NCBI RefSeq assembly: GCF_018070075.1 | Contig: NZ_JAGPXE010000001.1 | Coordinates: forward strand, 682,001-746,000 | Origin: Saccharopolyspora endophytica | GTDB taxonomy: Bacteria; Actinomycetota; Actinomycetes; Mycobacteriales; Pseudonocardiaceae | DNA: 64,000 nucleotides | Direction of reading: 5' to 3' | In this document: positions 55,601-64,000 of the stretch, in pieces | How the letters are laid out: each line of letters begins with the position of its first letter | Position numbering within the stretch: position 1 is the first letter of the stretch | The notes under the pieces: generated by a model | Told to the model about the DNA's origin: nothing | Seen by the model: the letters and a program-made list of their open reading frames with translations, nothing else | Databases searched by the model: none | Program-made: the position numbers and the translations under genes

Positions 55601-58600
55601 ACCACGCCGGTGACGTGGTCCAGCGGGATCCAGTTCAGCGAGACGTCGTCGGGACCCAGCGCGTTCATCGCCTCGGTCGCCGCCGAGCGGGTCAGCACCG
55701 CCCGATGGGTCTGCCGCACGGCCTTGGGCAGCCCGGTGCTGCCGGAGGTCATCAGCAGCAGGAGCAGGTCGTCCGGCGCGGCCTCGTACCAGTCGCGGTC
55801 CTCCGGGCCCGCGCGCAGCTCATCGGCCGTGGCCAGCTCCAGGTCCGGCCACTGCTCGCGGGCGGCGAGGTCGCGGATCCCGGCCTCGTTGCCCGGTGAG
55901 GCCACGATCAGCGGGCGGCCCAGCATCCGCCAGATGCCGGCGAGCTTGGCCAGCGCCGCCGAACCGGTCGCGTACGAGCCGGGCACGGTCAGCGGCACCG
56001 CCACGAACCCGCCCAGGACGCAGCCCCACAGCACGGCCACGAAGTCCTCGGTGTCGTCGCACTGCAGGATCACCTGGTCGCCCGGCCGCAGACCGGCGCC
56101 GCGCAGACCCGACAGCACCCGGGAGGCCTCGACGACGAGATCGGCGTAGCGGGTGCGGGTCTCGGTGCCGTCCGGGCGGACGTGCACGATCTCGCCGTCC
56201 GGGTTCGCCGCCGCGCGGGTGAGAGCCGAGGCCCAGTCCGGCACCGACGGTTCGGGCAGGGTGCGCCCCTCGGACAGTGCCGGGACGGTGCTCGGCCGGG
56301 ATGCGGGACCGGTGTCGGCGACCTGCGGGGCGCTCTCGCGCTGGATGCCGATGTGGCGGCGTTCCAGGTCGGCCGGGACGTCCTCCAGCCGCACCTCGGC
56401 GTCGCGGACCCCGGGAACGGCGGCCAGCCGCCGCTGCCACTCCTGCGCCGCCCGGTCGTCGACCGGCGAAAGCGCCTGCAGCGCAGCGGTGTCCACCGAA
56501 CCGTCCGGGAGGCGGGGCAGGTCGCTGACCGCGACGACCCGGGCCGCACCGGCGAGGGCTCGCTCCACCTGGTCGACCGCGCCCGCCCGGTCCGGCACCA
56601 CGTGCACCGCGAGCTCCTCGCCGGTGAGCACCACCGCGTCGCGGATGCCGGGCACCGCCAGGGCGGCGCGCTCCACGGCCGCCGCGGCGGCGGAGTGCCC
56701 GGCCGGGGTCACGGCCGGTCGGTCGCGAGCGGTGAGCGCGCTGATCGGCGCGTCCGGGTCGGCGCAGGCGGATTCCAGGACCTCCCGCAGCGCGCGGGCG
56801 AACTCCTCCGCCGTGGCGGGCTCGTAGAGGTCGGTGGCGTACTCGACGTGCAGCTCCAGCCCGTCCGGCACCTGCCGGTCGTCGTAGCGCTCCAGCACGT
56901 CGACGAACAGGTCGAACTTGGCGGTGCCGGTCGCGGTGGGCCGCAGCGCCGCGCGGTCCGCGCCGAGATCCAGCACCGCGCTGTCGTTGTTCTGCAGCGC
57001 CAGCATCACCTGGAACACCGGGTGCCGGGACGGGTGCCGGGCGGGGTTGAGGTCCTCCACCAGGCGGTCGAACGGCATGTCCTGGTGGTCCAGCGCCTTC
57101 AGGTCGAACTCCCGCGCCCGCGCCAGCAGCGCGCGGAACGCCGGGTCGCCGGCGGTGTTCGCCCGCAGCACCAGAGTGTTGGTGAGCAGCCCGATCACGT
57201 CGTCGAGCGCCGGGTCGGCGCGACCGGCGACCGGGGTTCCCAGCACCACGTCCTCGCCGGCGCCCCAGCGGGTCAGCAGGGCGCTCACCGCCGCGTGCAG
57301 CACCATGAACAGGCTGGTGTCGGTGGATTCGGCCAGCTCCAGCAACCGGCCGTGCAACTCGGAGCCCACCGTCGAGGTCGTGCTCGCGCCCTCGCCCGCG
57401 CTGGTGTCGGGACGGGGCCGGTCGGTGGGCGGGGAGCTCTCGGCGGGCAGCCCGGCCAGCGCGGTGCCCCAGAACTGGGTGAGCTGCTCGATCCGGCCCG
57501 CGCCGGGGGCGAGCAGCTGCCGCTGCCAGATCGCGTGGTCGGCGTGCTGCACCGGAAGCGCTGCGAACTCCGGCGCCGCGCCCGCCGTCCGAGCCCGGTA
57601 GGCCGTGCTCAGGTCGTCGGCCAGCGGCCGCAGCGACCAGCCGTCGGCGGCGCTGTGGTGCAGCAGGATCAGCAGCGTCCGCTCGCTCCCGGTGCCGAAC
57701 AACCCTGCCCGCAGCGCGCTCTCGCGGGTCAGGTCGAAGCGGTGCCGGGCCGCGGCGGAGACCTGGGCGTCGACCTCGTCGGCCGGGCAGTCCACCACCC
57801 GCAGCTCGGGCCGCAGCCCGCCGGGCGCCAGCACCTGCTGGTGCACCCCGGACTCGTCGGGGGCGAAGACCGTGCGCAGGCTCTCGTGCCGGTCGGCGAG
57901 GTCGCCGAGCGCGGCCCGCAGGGCGTCGACGTCGACCTCGTGGCGCAGCCGCACCACGAGCGGGATGTTGTAGGTCGCGGCGTCCCCGAGCCGGTCGAGG
58001 AACCACATGCGCTCCTGCGCGAACGACAGCGGGATCCGCTCCGGGCGCTCGACGGCCGTCAGCGCGGGCTGCCGCGCCCCGGTCGCTTCCCCGACGCGCG
58101 CGGCCAGGGCCGCCGGTCGCGGCGCGTCGAACAGCTCGGAGATCGGCACGTCCGCGCCCGCCTCCGCGCGCAGCCGCGCCAGCAACCGGGTCGCCAGCAG
58201 GGAATGCCCGCCCAGGGCGAAGAAGTCGTCCTCCACGCCGACCTCGGGAAGCCCGAGCACCTCCGCGAACAGCCGGCACACCAGTGCCTGCTCGGGAGTG
58301 CTCGGCGGGATTCCGCCTGCCGCGGCGGCGAAATCGGGCTCCGGCAGCGCGGCGGTGTCCAGCTTCCCGTTGGCGGTCAACGGGAACTCGTCCACGAGCA
58401 CGCACGCCGCCGGAACCATGTGCTCGGGCAGCCGGGCTGCCAGGTGCGCCCGCAGCTCGCCCGGGTCGGGCCGCTTCTGGGCGGGAACCGCGTAGCCGAC
58501 CAGCTGCGGCTGACCGTCGCCACCGCGCCGGACCACCACCGCCGCCCGCGCCACCGCCGGGTGCTCGGCGAGCACCGCCTCGACCTCGCCGGGCTCGATG

Positions 58601-61221
58601 CGGAAACCGCGGATCTTGACCTGCTGGTCGGCGCGCCCGACGTACTCCAGCACGCCGTCACGGCGTCGCCGCGCCAGATCGCCGGTGCGGTACATGCGGG
58701 TTCCCGGCCGCCCGAACGGGTCGGGCACGAACCGCTCCTCGGTCAGCTCCGGCCTGTTCAGGTAGCCCGGCGCCACGCCGGGACCGGACACGTGCATCTC
58801 GCCGACCACGCCCGGCGGCACCGGCCGCCCCTCGGCGTCGAGCACGTGCACCCGCAGGTCGGCCAGCGGGCGGCCGATGACGCTGGCCCGCCGCGGGTCG
58901 TCCAGCTCGGCCCAGGTCGTGCGGTGGTGCGTGACGTGCACCGTCGTCTCGGTGATGCCGTACATGTTGACCAGCTCGGGGGAGTCGAGGCCGCGGCGCT
59001 CGGCCCACGGGCGCAGCCGGTCCGGGTGCAGCGCCTCGCCGCCGAAGACCACGTACCGCAGCGCCAGCGGGCGCCCGTCGTCGGCCTGCACCAGCTGCTC
59101 GAACGCCGACGGCGTCTGGTTGAGCACGGTCACGCCCTCGGCGGCCAGCAGGTCCAGGAACTCCCGCGGCGAGCGGCTCACCGCGTGCGGCACCACGACC
59201 AGGCGCCCGCCGTGCAGCAGCGGACCCCACAGCTCCCAGACGGCGAAGTCGAAGGCGTAGGAGTGGAACAGCGTCCACACGTCGTCGGCGCCGAAGTCGA
59301 AGTGCTCGGCGGCGGCCTCGAACAGCCGCAGCACGTTGGCGTGCGGCACCGGCACGCCCTTGGGACGCCCGGTGGAGCCCGAGGTGTGGATGACGTAGGC
59401 GATGTCCTCCGGTCCGGTCGGACCGGTCCGCTCGGCGTCGGTGAGCGCACCGGTCGCGCGCCCGGCGAGGTCGCGTTCGGTGGCGGGGTCGTCGAGCACC
59501 ACGACCGCGGCCGCGGAGTCCGGCAGCGAACCGGCGTGCGCGGAGTCGGTGACCAGCGCGATCGGCCCCACATCGTCGATGACCAGCCGCAGCCGTTCGG
59601 CGGGATGCGCCACGTCGAGCGGGAGGTAGGCCGCGCCCGTCTTGAGCACCGCCAGGAGCGCCGCGACCAGCCGGATCCCGCGCGGCAGCGCCAGCGCCAC
59701 CGCGCCGCCGGGTCCGGCGCCGCGCTCGACCAGCAGCCTGGCCAGCCGGTTGGCCTCGGCGTCGAGCTCGGCGTAGGTCACCGACTCGTCCACGAAGGAC
59801 ACGGCGGTGCGGTCCGGCACCAGCGCCGCCTGCTCCTCGAAGCGGCGGGCCAGCGTCGTGGTCACCGAGTGCTCCGGCGCGACGGCGTCCTGCGGTTCCT
59901 CGCCGGGCAGCAGCAGGTTCGCCGCGCCGAGCGGCAGTTCCGCATCGGCCTCGGTCAACTGCCGCAGCACCAGCAGGAACCGCTCCAGGTGCGCGCCGAG
60001 CTCGGCATCGTCGTAGAGCTCGGGGTTGGCGTCGAAGGCGATCCACAACCCTTCCGGATCGGCTCCGGGCCGGATCGAGATCTGCAGGTCCTCGACCGCC
60101 CCGCCGGACAGGTGGTGCGAGGTGGACGGGCTGCCCGCGAACACCAGGTCCTCGCTGAACGGGACGACGTTGACCACCGGCCCGTGCAGCCGCCGCCCGC
60201 CGCCGAGCAGCCCGAGGTCGCGGCGCAGCGACTCGCCCCGGTACTGCTGGTGCCGCCGCAGCGCCCGCAGCTCGTCGGAGACCGCCCCGGCGAGCTTGCC
60301 GACCGGCGTCTCCGGCGCGGTCGCGATCCGCAGCGGCAGGATGTCGGAGGCGGTGCCCGGGGTGCGCAGCGCCGCGCTGCCCAACCGGCTCATCGTGGCC
60401 AGCCCGAGCACCAGGTCCTCCGCACCGGTCATCCGGTGCAGGTAGGCGGCGATCGCCGTGACCAGCAGGTCCGTGCGCGCGACCCCGAGCCGGGCGGCCG
60501 CCGTGGACAGCACCTCGGCCTCGGCCGGGGACAGGTCGGTGGTGCGACGCAGGAACGGCGCGACCGGTGCGGCGGTGCGGTCGGTCAGACGGGTCGGCTC
60601 GGGGAGTCCGGCCAGCTGCTCGGCCCAGTGCGCGCGGTCGCGCGCGCAGCGCTCGGAGGTCAGGTAGGCGGCCTCGTCCTCCTGCAACCGCAGCACGGAC
60701 TCGAAGCGCCCCGGCGCCGGTTGCTCACCCGCGGCCAGCGCGGTGTAGGTGTCGGCCAGTCGCCGCGCGACCATCTTGTAGCTGTAGCCGTCCAGCAGGA
60801 CGTGGTGCGCGCGCAGGAACCAGATGTGGTGCTCGGCGCCCAGCGTCAGCAGCGCGTGCGAGAACAGCGGCCCCGCGTCGAAATCCACCGGGGTGGCCAG
60901 GTCGCGGTGGATCCACTCTTCGGCCGCGGCCTTCGGATCGTCGGCGTCGCGGAAGTCCAGCCGGTGCAGCGGCCAGTCGTCCCCGGCGCCCAGGTCGCAC
61001 CGCGGCCCGTCGGGGGTGTCGAGGAAGCGCAGCGCGAAGGTGTCGACCTCGGCGACGGTCCGGCGCAGCGCGGTCTCGAAGAGCTCGGCGTCGACCGGCC
61101 CGTGGATCTCCACGTGCTCACCGGTGTTGTAGGCGGCGCTGCCCGGCGCGAGGCGCTGGGCGAACCAGAGACCCTCCTGCGCCCCGGACAGCGGTCGACG
61201 ATCGTCGCGGCGGACTGACAT
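52648..61221 (-). CDS. Non-ribosomal peptide synthetase, C-A-T-C-A-KR-T
   Basis: A 2,857-residue assembly-line enzyme. C1 (about 10-430) has HHVLLDG; it is N-terminal, so it may be a starter condensation domain. A1 (about 440-960) has [11 protein letters not shown] and the specificity residues D-F-W-N-V-G-M-V-H with the C-terminal Lys, one change from the threonine code. T1 has LGGHSLL near 1007. C2 (about 1060-1490) has HHSAADG. A2 (about 1640-2200) is a CoA-ligase-like adenylation domain ([44 protein letters not shown]). KR (about 2240-2660) has [21 protein letters not shown] and [12 protein letters not shown]2 has LGGNSLLL near 2770. No TE; the PKS gene follows. Start ATG 61221; the frame is open to 61896. 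Confidence 0.93.
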   Translation of the reverse strand: MSVRRDDRRPLSGAQEGLWFAQRLAPGSAAYNTGEHVEIHGPVDAELFETALRRTVAEVDTFALRFLDTPDGPRCDLGAGDDWPLHRLDFRDADDPKAAAEEWIHRDLATPVDFDAGPLFSHALLTLGAEHHIWFLRAHHVLLDGYSYKMVARRLADTYTALAAGEQPAPGRFESVLRLQEDEAAYLTSERCARDRAHWAEQLAGLPEPTRLTDRTAAPVAPFLRRTTDLSPAEAEVLSTAAARLGVARTDLLVTAIAAYLHRMTGAEDLVLGLATMSRLGSAALRTPGTASDILPLRIATAPETPVGKLAGAVSDELRALRRHQQYRGESLRRDLGLLGGGRRLHGPVVNVVPFSEDLVFAGSPSTSHHLSGGAVEDLQISIRPGADPEGLWIAFDANPELYDDAELGAHLERFLLVLRQLTEADAELPLGAANLLLPGEEPQDAVAPEHSVTTTLARRFEEQAALVPDRTAVSFVDESVTYAELDAEANRLARLLVERGAGPGGAVALALPRGIRLVAALLAVLKTGAAYLPLDVAHPAERLRLVIDDVGPIALVTDSAHAGSLPDSAAAVVVLDDPATERDLAGRATGALTDAERTGPTGPEDIAYVIHTSGSTGRPKGVPVPHANVLRLFEAAAEHFDFGADDVWTLFHSYAFDFAVWELWGPLLHGGRLVVVPHAVSRSPREFLDLLAAEGVTVLNQTPSAFEQLVQADDGRPLALRYVVFGGEALHPDRLRPWAERRGLDSPELVNMYGITETTVHVTHHRTTWAELDDPRRASVIGRPLADLRVHVLDAEGRPVPPGVVGEMHVSGPGVAPGYLNRPELTEERFVPDPFGRPGTRMYRTGDLARRRRDGVLEYVGRADQQVKIRGFRIEPGEVEAVLAEHPAVARAAVVVRRGGDGQPQLVGYAVPAQKRPDPGELRAHLAARLPEHMVPAACVLVDEFPLTANGKLDTAALPEPDFAAAAGGIPPSTPEQALVCRLFAEVLGLPEVGVEDDFFALGGHSLLATRLLARLRAEAGADVPISELFDAPRPAALAARVGEATGARQPALTAVERPERIPLSFAQERMWFLDRLGDAATYNIPLVVRLRHEVDVDALRAALGDLADRHESLRTVFAPDESGVHQQVLAPGGLRPELRVVDCPADEVDAQVSAAARHRFDLTRESALRAGLFGTGSERTLLILLHHSAADGWSLRPLADDLSTAYRARTAGAAPEFAALPVQHADHAIWQRQLLAPGAGRIEQLTQFWGTALAGLPAESSPPTDRPRPDTSAGEGASTTSTVGSELHGRLLELAESTDTSLFMVLHAAVSALLTRWGAGEDVVLGTPVAGRADPALDDVIGLLTNTLVLRANTAGDPAFRALLARAREFDLKALDHQDMPFDRLVEDLNPARHPSRHPVFQVMLALQNNDSAVLDLGADRAALRPTATGTAKFDLFVDVLERYDDRQVPDGLELHVEYATDLYEPATAEEFARALREVLESACADPDAPISALTARDRPAVTPAGHSAAAAAVERAALAVPGIRDAVVLTGEELAVHVVPDRAGAVDQVERALAGAARVVAVSDLPRLPDGSVDTAALQALSPVDDRAAQEWQRRLAAVPGVRDAEVRLEDVPADLERRHIGIQRESAPQVADTGPASRPSTVPALSEGRTLPEPSVPDWASALTRAAANPDGEIVHVRPDGTETRTRYADLVVEASRVLSGLRGAGLRPGDQVILQCDDTEDFVAVLWGCVLGGFVAVPLTVPGSYATGSAALAKLAGIWRMLGRPLIVASPGNEAGIRDLAAREQWPDLELATADELRAGPEDRDWYEAAPDDLLLLLMTSGSTGLPKAVRQTHRAVLTRSAATEAMNALGPDDVSLNWIPLDHVTGVVMFHLRDVYLGCRQVHAQTSWILEEPVRWPELLDRHRVTVTWAPNFAFGLLAEHAEQFTGRDWDLSPVRLVMNAGEVVVASAARRFLHALRPFGLPQHVMHPGWGMSETCSVVTDFELPGEAPDHDESFVSCGLPYPGFDMRVVDEQDRLLVEGEAGRLQVRGTSVTEGYHDNARANAESFTADGWFDTGDLAFLRDGELFITGRAKDVIIVNGVNHYSHEIEACVEELPSVVRSFTAACAVRSDPSVSTDELALFVHLADGQDPATALREIGGKVTREIGVSPTFLIPVAPEEIPKTEIGKIQRTKLRKSFEAGEFDAAVRESQLLLGTAATVPDWFLRPVWQRAESSHRTGTARHALVLAGADADLAERIAGRLRSDGGLCTVVTPGAEFERVDAATYRIRPDEQDHAALLAALADDGREPDAVLHLAAREPGEQPWEGGAESLLVLARALADRPGRPRPLDLLFVTTGAQAVADDELPSPAHAAAGALLKSLREELPWLRGVHLDVSADEDPLEAILAEAAGHPADTEIAVRSGQRYARRLAPLPEHPDPAEPAQQDGFQLLSGGLGGVGVDLAAHLLKTPGTRLLVLGRTPLPEENTWQRHLDEGGPVADRIAALQRLQQLGEVRYAAADVTDPAQVRSAVDGAAAQWRLPLTGVLHLAGGFDQRPVQELAASDWRDALAAKVLGAWTLHQVAAEHPVTSFIAFSSVNGHFGGAMNAAYSAANAFLDALAVHRRRSGLPGQSLAWSMWRERGMSRGYQHTALTEVRGYRVLDAAMALRSFDFARGLAEPHVLIGADRTAPWVRSHVRAPVRQLRRLAGRVGLEDGADLGELHAAASTGAEPGTWVLRSAGTSARQEQAGGDDLRRLEGELAGIWSGVLGRDVVGRDENFFDLGGNSLLLVTAQTAINKALGCELGVVDLFAHPTVRALAKHLAERGTAAAAPEPDQQAGPSGLDRAKQRAQRQRDARSARRRERKDRGNG

Positions 61222-61883
61222 GGCACCAACCTTCAGCGGCGAGCGGTATTCACACGGACCACGGCGCCCGCTCCCGCGCCCGGTCGACCGGTCGCGGGCG
61301 CACTGATTTTTTGCGCGCGCCCGACCACCCCGGACGTGCGACGCGGGACGCGCCGGGAAAGCCGGGGTGAATGATCGGGGAAAAGGCGTTCGCGCGTTCG
61401 GCGGGAATCGCGATGGCATTCGCGGGATCCCGTTGCGTCGTGAACCTTGCCCGAGCGCTGCTCGGCGGGTCAAGACCGGAGATACCGGGAGGAATATCCG
61501 TTCTAGGAGAACACCTAGAATGGGTCGCAGGCGTGGTGATAGAGCCCATTCCCCTTCCCCGCGCCACCGCCGGAACGCGGGGCGGCCGGAGGCTGACCCG
61601 GTGTGCGCCACCGACGTGAAACCCGCTGTGCGCAGCTGTGATGGTGATCTCGCCGTGCGGTCGGGGTGGTCTGCGTCATGGCTCGCGGAGGTGCGGCGCG
61701 AGCGCGACCCTGGGGAAATCCCTAGCATCTGCGGTCCGCGTCTTGATTTCTGATCGGCGTCGCGACTTTTCTGGTCCCGGCCCTGCCGGATTTCGGTCGA
61801 AGTGCGGGGAAAACGCGTGTTGAGGAACGTTGTTCGCTCTCCCGGAACATTGGGGGCGACGGCGTCCGGAAAGGGCGGTAGCG
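61222..61883. promoter_or_regulatory. Divergent promoter region of the NRPS and acyltransferase genes
   Basis: About 660 bases with no convincing gene. A perfect inverted repeat TTCTAGG-agaaca-CCTAGAA lies at 61501-61520, a good operator candidate midway between the divergent NRPS (-) and acyltransferase (+) starts. A second CCTAG sequence lies near 61720. The GAAAGGG ribosome-binding site for the acyltransferase lies just before 61884. Confidence 0.5.
61501..61520. promoter_or_regulatory. Operator-like perfect inverted repeat in the NRPS divergent region
   Basis: Seven perfectly paired bases per arm and a six-base spacer (TTCTAGG and CCTAGAA). No regulator is adjacent except the ECF sigma gene downstream of the acyltransferase. 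Confidence 0.45.
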
Positions 61884-63158
61884 ATGCGACGCGCACTGTG
61901 CCCGGTGGAAACCCTCTACGTCGGCCAGCGCAGCAGGGCCGTGCTCTCCTGCTCGGTGCGCGGACGCGTCTACGCGGCGCTGCTGGCGCGGGCGTTCGAC
62001 GAGGTGATCGCCGAGCACCCGACGCTGCGCGCGCGGATCGTGCCGGACGGTTCCGGTCACGCCTTCGAGCTCCTCGGCCCGCAGGAGCGGCCGCGGCTCA
62101 TCGTGCGGACCGGGGTGGACACCGCCCACGACGACGAGCTCAACGATCCGCTGCCGGTCGGCGGGCCGCTGGTGCGCGCGACCCTGGCCTCCGACCCGGT
62201 GGATTCCGCTCAGCAGAGCCACATCCTCGTGATCTCCGTCGACCACGCGGTCATCGACGGGCACAGCGCGATCGCGCTGCAGAACGCCGTCTGGGACCGC
62301 TACCGCGCGCTCGTCGACGGCGAACCGACCGCCGCGCCCGCGCGCGAACCCCGCTGGCCCGCCCCGATCAGCAGCCTGCTGCCGCCCGCCGACGAGGCCA
62401 CCACCGCCGAGTACCTGCGCTCGCGGCTGGCCGAGGTCCGGCGGAACCCCGTCGAACTCCTCCCGTACGACGGCCCGGGCAGCGGCGGCCGCATCGAGAT
62501 CCGCAGGCTGCTGCTGGACGCCGAGCGCACCACCGCTCTGCGCGACTCCGCCCGCGCGGCGGGGATTTCGGCGCACGGGCTGATCAGCGCGGCGCTGCTG
62601 TCCGTCGCGCGCGCCCGCTTCGGCGGCGACGCCCCGCGCGTGCTCGGCTGCCTCTCGCCGGTCGACCTGCGCTCCCGGCTCGTCCCGTCGGTGCCGCCCA
62701 CCGAGATGGTCGCCGCGGTGGCCACCCACCTGCACGCGCTGCCGGTCGCGGCGGACCCGGAACCCGTTGCGATGGCGCGGGAACTCACCGCGCACCTGCG
62801 CGCCGCGATCGCCCGCGGCGAGCACTTCCACGACATGCGGATCACCCCGGAGGTCCCGCGCAACCCCGCGCTGCAGATGGCCACGGTGATCGCGACGAAC
62901 ATGGGCGCGGTGCCCGGCCCCCGCCTGCCCACCGGGCTGGAGCTGACCGACGTGCGCCTCGTGCCCGGCCGGGAGCACTACTTCCCGCAGGCCGGCCGCA
63001 GCCCGCTGATGGCGTGCGTCGTGACCTTCGACGGGCGGCTGGCCGTCGAGCTGCCGCACCACACCGCCTGCTTCAGCGCGGAGTTCATGCGCGCGTTCCG
63101 CGACGACCTCCGCTCCGCGCTGCTCTCGCTGTCCGCACCGCACGAACTCCCCGCCTGA
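61884..63158 (+). CDS. PapA/condensation-like acyltransferase
   Basis: A 424-residue protein of the condensation-domain superfamily, most like the phthiocerol dimycocerosate transferase (PapA5) group. The catalytic motif HxxxDG is seen in [11 protein letters not shown] near residue 130, and a second conserved region is seen in [13 protein letters not shown] toward the C-terminus. Such enzymes transfer an acyl chain from a carrier or PKS to an alcohol, so it may acylate or esterify the cluster product. ATG 61884 ([14 protein letters not shown]) has a GAAAGGG ribosome-binding site; the open frame from 61830 lacks support. Confidence 0.78.
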   Translation: MRRALCPVETLYVGQRSRAVLSCSVRGRVYAALLARAFDEVIAEHPTLRARIVPDGSGHAFELLGPQERPRLIVRTGVDTAHDDELNDPLPVGGPLVRATLASDPVDSAQQSHILVISVDHAVIDGHSAIALQNAVWDRYRALVDGEPTAAPAREPRWPAPISSLLPPADEATTAEYLRSRLAEVRRNPVELLPYDGPGSGGRIEIRRLLLDAERTTALRDSARAAGISAHGLISAALLSVARARFGGDAPRVLGCLSPVDLRSRLVPSVPPTEMVAAVATHLHALPVAADPEPVAMARELTAHLRAAIARGEHFHDMRITPEVPRNPALQMATVIATNMGAVPGPRLPTGLELTDVRLVPGREHYFPQAGRSPLMACVVTFDGRLAVELPHHTACFSAEFMRAFRDDLRSALLSLSAPHELPA

Positions 63159-63198
63159 GCGCACCCGACCGGTTTCCCCCGAGGAGCGAGCCTCCGAG

Positions 63199-63720
63199 AT
63201 GAAGACCGCGCACGAACCGAATCCCGTCCTCGCGCTGCTGCCGCGCGCCCAAGCCGGCGAGTCGCAGGCGATGAACGAGCTGCTCACGCACATCACGCCC
63301 TACGTGGCCCGGGTGTGCACCTCGGTCGCCCCGCACCACAGCTCCGATGCGATGCAGGAGGCGCTGCTGGCGATCTACCGGGGCCTGCGGACGTTGCGCG
63401 AACCCGCGGCGTTCTTCGGCTGGGTCCGCTCGGTGACCGTCCGCGAGGCCGTCCGCACCGTCAAGCGCCTCAACGACGGCACGACGTACTCGCCGGTGGA
63501 AGCCCGCCACGACTCGAACCCGCTGGACCGGGTGCACATCAACGACGTCCTGGAGCGGCTGTCGACACCGCACCGGGAGGTGCTGACCCTGCGGGCGTGG
63601 GGCCTCAACGAGGAGGAGATGGCCGAAACCCTGCACCTGCCCCTCGGCACGGTCCGCTCCCGCCTCCACCGAGCCCGCCGCTGCTTCGAGGAGGCCTGGT
63701 ACCCCTCAGCGGCGGCCTGA
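63199..63720 (+). CDS. ECF-type RNA polymerase sigma factor
   Basis: A 173-residue ECF sigma factor: region 2 in SSDAMQEALLAIYRGLRTLREPAAFFGWVRSVTVREAVR, region 4 in RLSTPHREVLTLRAWGLNEEEMA followed by LPLGTVRSRLHRARR. ATG 63199 has GAGGAG upstream. It follows the acyltransferase by 40 bases and may direct the cluster. No anti-sigma gene is visible on either side within the window. Confidence 0.87.
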   Translation: MKTAHEPNPVLALLPRAQAGESQAMNELLTHITPYVARVCTSVAPHHSSDAMQEALLAIYRGLRTLREPAAFFGWVRSVTVREAVRTVKRLNDGTTYSPVEARHDSNPLDRVHINDVLERLSTPHREVLTLRAWGLNEEEMAETLHLPLGTVRSRLHRARRCFEEAWYPSAAA

Positions 63721-63744
63721 CGAACCGCCCGCAGCCCGGCGCAT

Positions 63745-63804
63745 TCGAATTTCGCGCGAAATTCGACCCCGAAACTTCGCGGTCGAATTTCGCGCGAAAT
63801 TCGA
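63745..63804. repeat. Palindrome pair TCGAATTTCGCGCGAAATTCGA, two copies 38 bp apart
   Basis: Perfect 22-base palindromes at 63745-63766 and 63783-63804, again at convergent gene ends (63720 and 63832). The spacing and the spacer sequence (cttcgcgg and gttcgggg) resemble the pair at 25113-25172. Confidence 0.88.
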
Positions 63805-63831
63805 AAAACCCTGGTCAGGCGTGCCTGGTGA

Positions 63832-64000
63832 TCAGAAGCGGTAGTGCAGGAGGCGGCCCAGGCGGTTGAAGGTGGGGACCTTGGCCGCTGCGCGGAAGGC
63901 GAGCCTGGCGGGCAGCGGGTACCTCGCCAGTTCCGGCGCCTCCAGGAACGAGATCTCCGAAACCAGCCGGAGGGCGGGGATTCCCAGTTCGTTCGGGTCG
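63832..64000 (-). CDS. Unrecognised protein, C-terminal part only
   Basis: The minus-strand frame is open from the window edge to the TGA at 63832, giving about 55 C-terminal residues including NELGIPALRLVSEISFLEA and RLGRLLHYRF at the end. The family could not be recognised from this fragment. It is convergent with the ECF sigma gene. Confidence 0.6.
   Translation of the reverse strand, partial: DPNELGIPALRLVSEISFLEAPELARYPLPARLAFRAAAKVPTFNRLGRLLHYRF

Noticed and set aside
56182..61218. A plus-strand open frame of 1,678 codons opposite the NRPS gene
   Set aside because: It is an antisense shadow of a GC-rich gene: Arg/Gly/Val/Gln-rich composition, no domains, and the minus-strand frame has clear NRPS motifs throughout.
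61371..61619. 82-codon plus-strand frame in the NRPS divergent region
   Set aside because: No ribosome-binding site or motif, and it covers the palindromic operator candidate; treated as non-coding.

Overview
The window is high-GC, densely packed actinobacterial chromosome, most probably from the Pseudonocardiaceae and Saccharopolyspora-like (inference from gene order, GuaB3, WhiB3/BldM and the Paa and kynurenine genes; no search was run). Positions 1-20,070 carry a conserved housekeeping block: end of a conservon-type GTPase gene, tsaB-rimI-tsaD (t6A tRNA modification and ribosomal N-acetylation), a DUF218 membrane protein, a Tat-exported PhoD, groES-groEL1 behind a CIRCE operator, whiB3, a MerR-like regulator, bldM, sigD-rsdA, a DUF5319 gene, guaB2, guaB3, a choD-like oxidase and guaA. 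The order combines the mycobacterial arrangement (groEL1-whiB3-sigD-rsdA-guaB2-guaB3-choD-guaA) with the Streptomyces one (whiD-bldM-sigD). The bldM reading frame is broken by one base in a C-run.

Positions 20,070-39,311 hold a secreted GH16 glucanase, a PspC/LiaF-like envelope-stress set with a divergent histidine kinase and response regulator, an EamA exporter with a divergent LysR regulator, two paralogous Ser/Thr kinases next to two single-span proteins with extracytoplasmic domains, a 3-hydroxybutyrate-dehydrogenase-like SDR with an MHS transporter, chorismate mutase (preceded by an aromatic-rich leader peptide and a hairpin, a candidate attenuator), PcrA/UvrD helicase and a Nudix hydrolase.

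Positions 39,375-46,913 are one tightly spaced minus-strand run, paaA-paaB-paaC-paaD-paaE-SDR-kynA-kynB-kynU. It joins the phenylacetyl-CoA epoxidase to oxidative tryptophan catabolism down to anthranilate. The paaD gene carries an in-frame array of a 24-bp repeat that also occurs between genes elsewhere in the window.

Positions 47,149-63,720 look like a compact hybrid NRPS-PKS cluster: a free-standing carrier protein and an AMP-ligase (plus strand), a 1,245-residue PKS (KS-AT-ACP-TE) overlapped by a 2,857-residue NRPS (C-A-T-C-A-KR-T, first A domain with a threonine-type code), a PapA/condensation-like acyltransferase and an ECF sigma factor. A parsimonious product is an acylated threonine joined to a reduced carboxy-acid unit, extended once and released by the thioesterase; this is inference.

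Three intergenic repeat families run through the window: a roughly 180-bp multi-hairpin element with compensatory base changes (4 copies), a 24-bp-period repeat (3 arrays, one inside paaD), and a 22-bp perfect palindrome in pairs 38 bp apart at two convergent gene ends. No rRNA, tRNA, IS element or CRISPR array was recognised.
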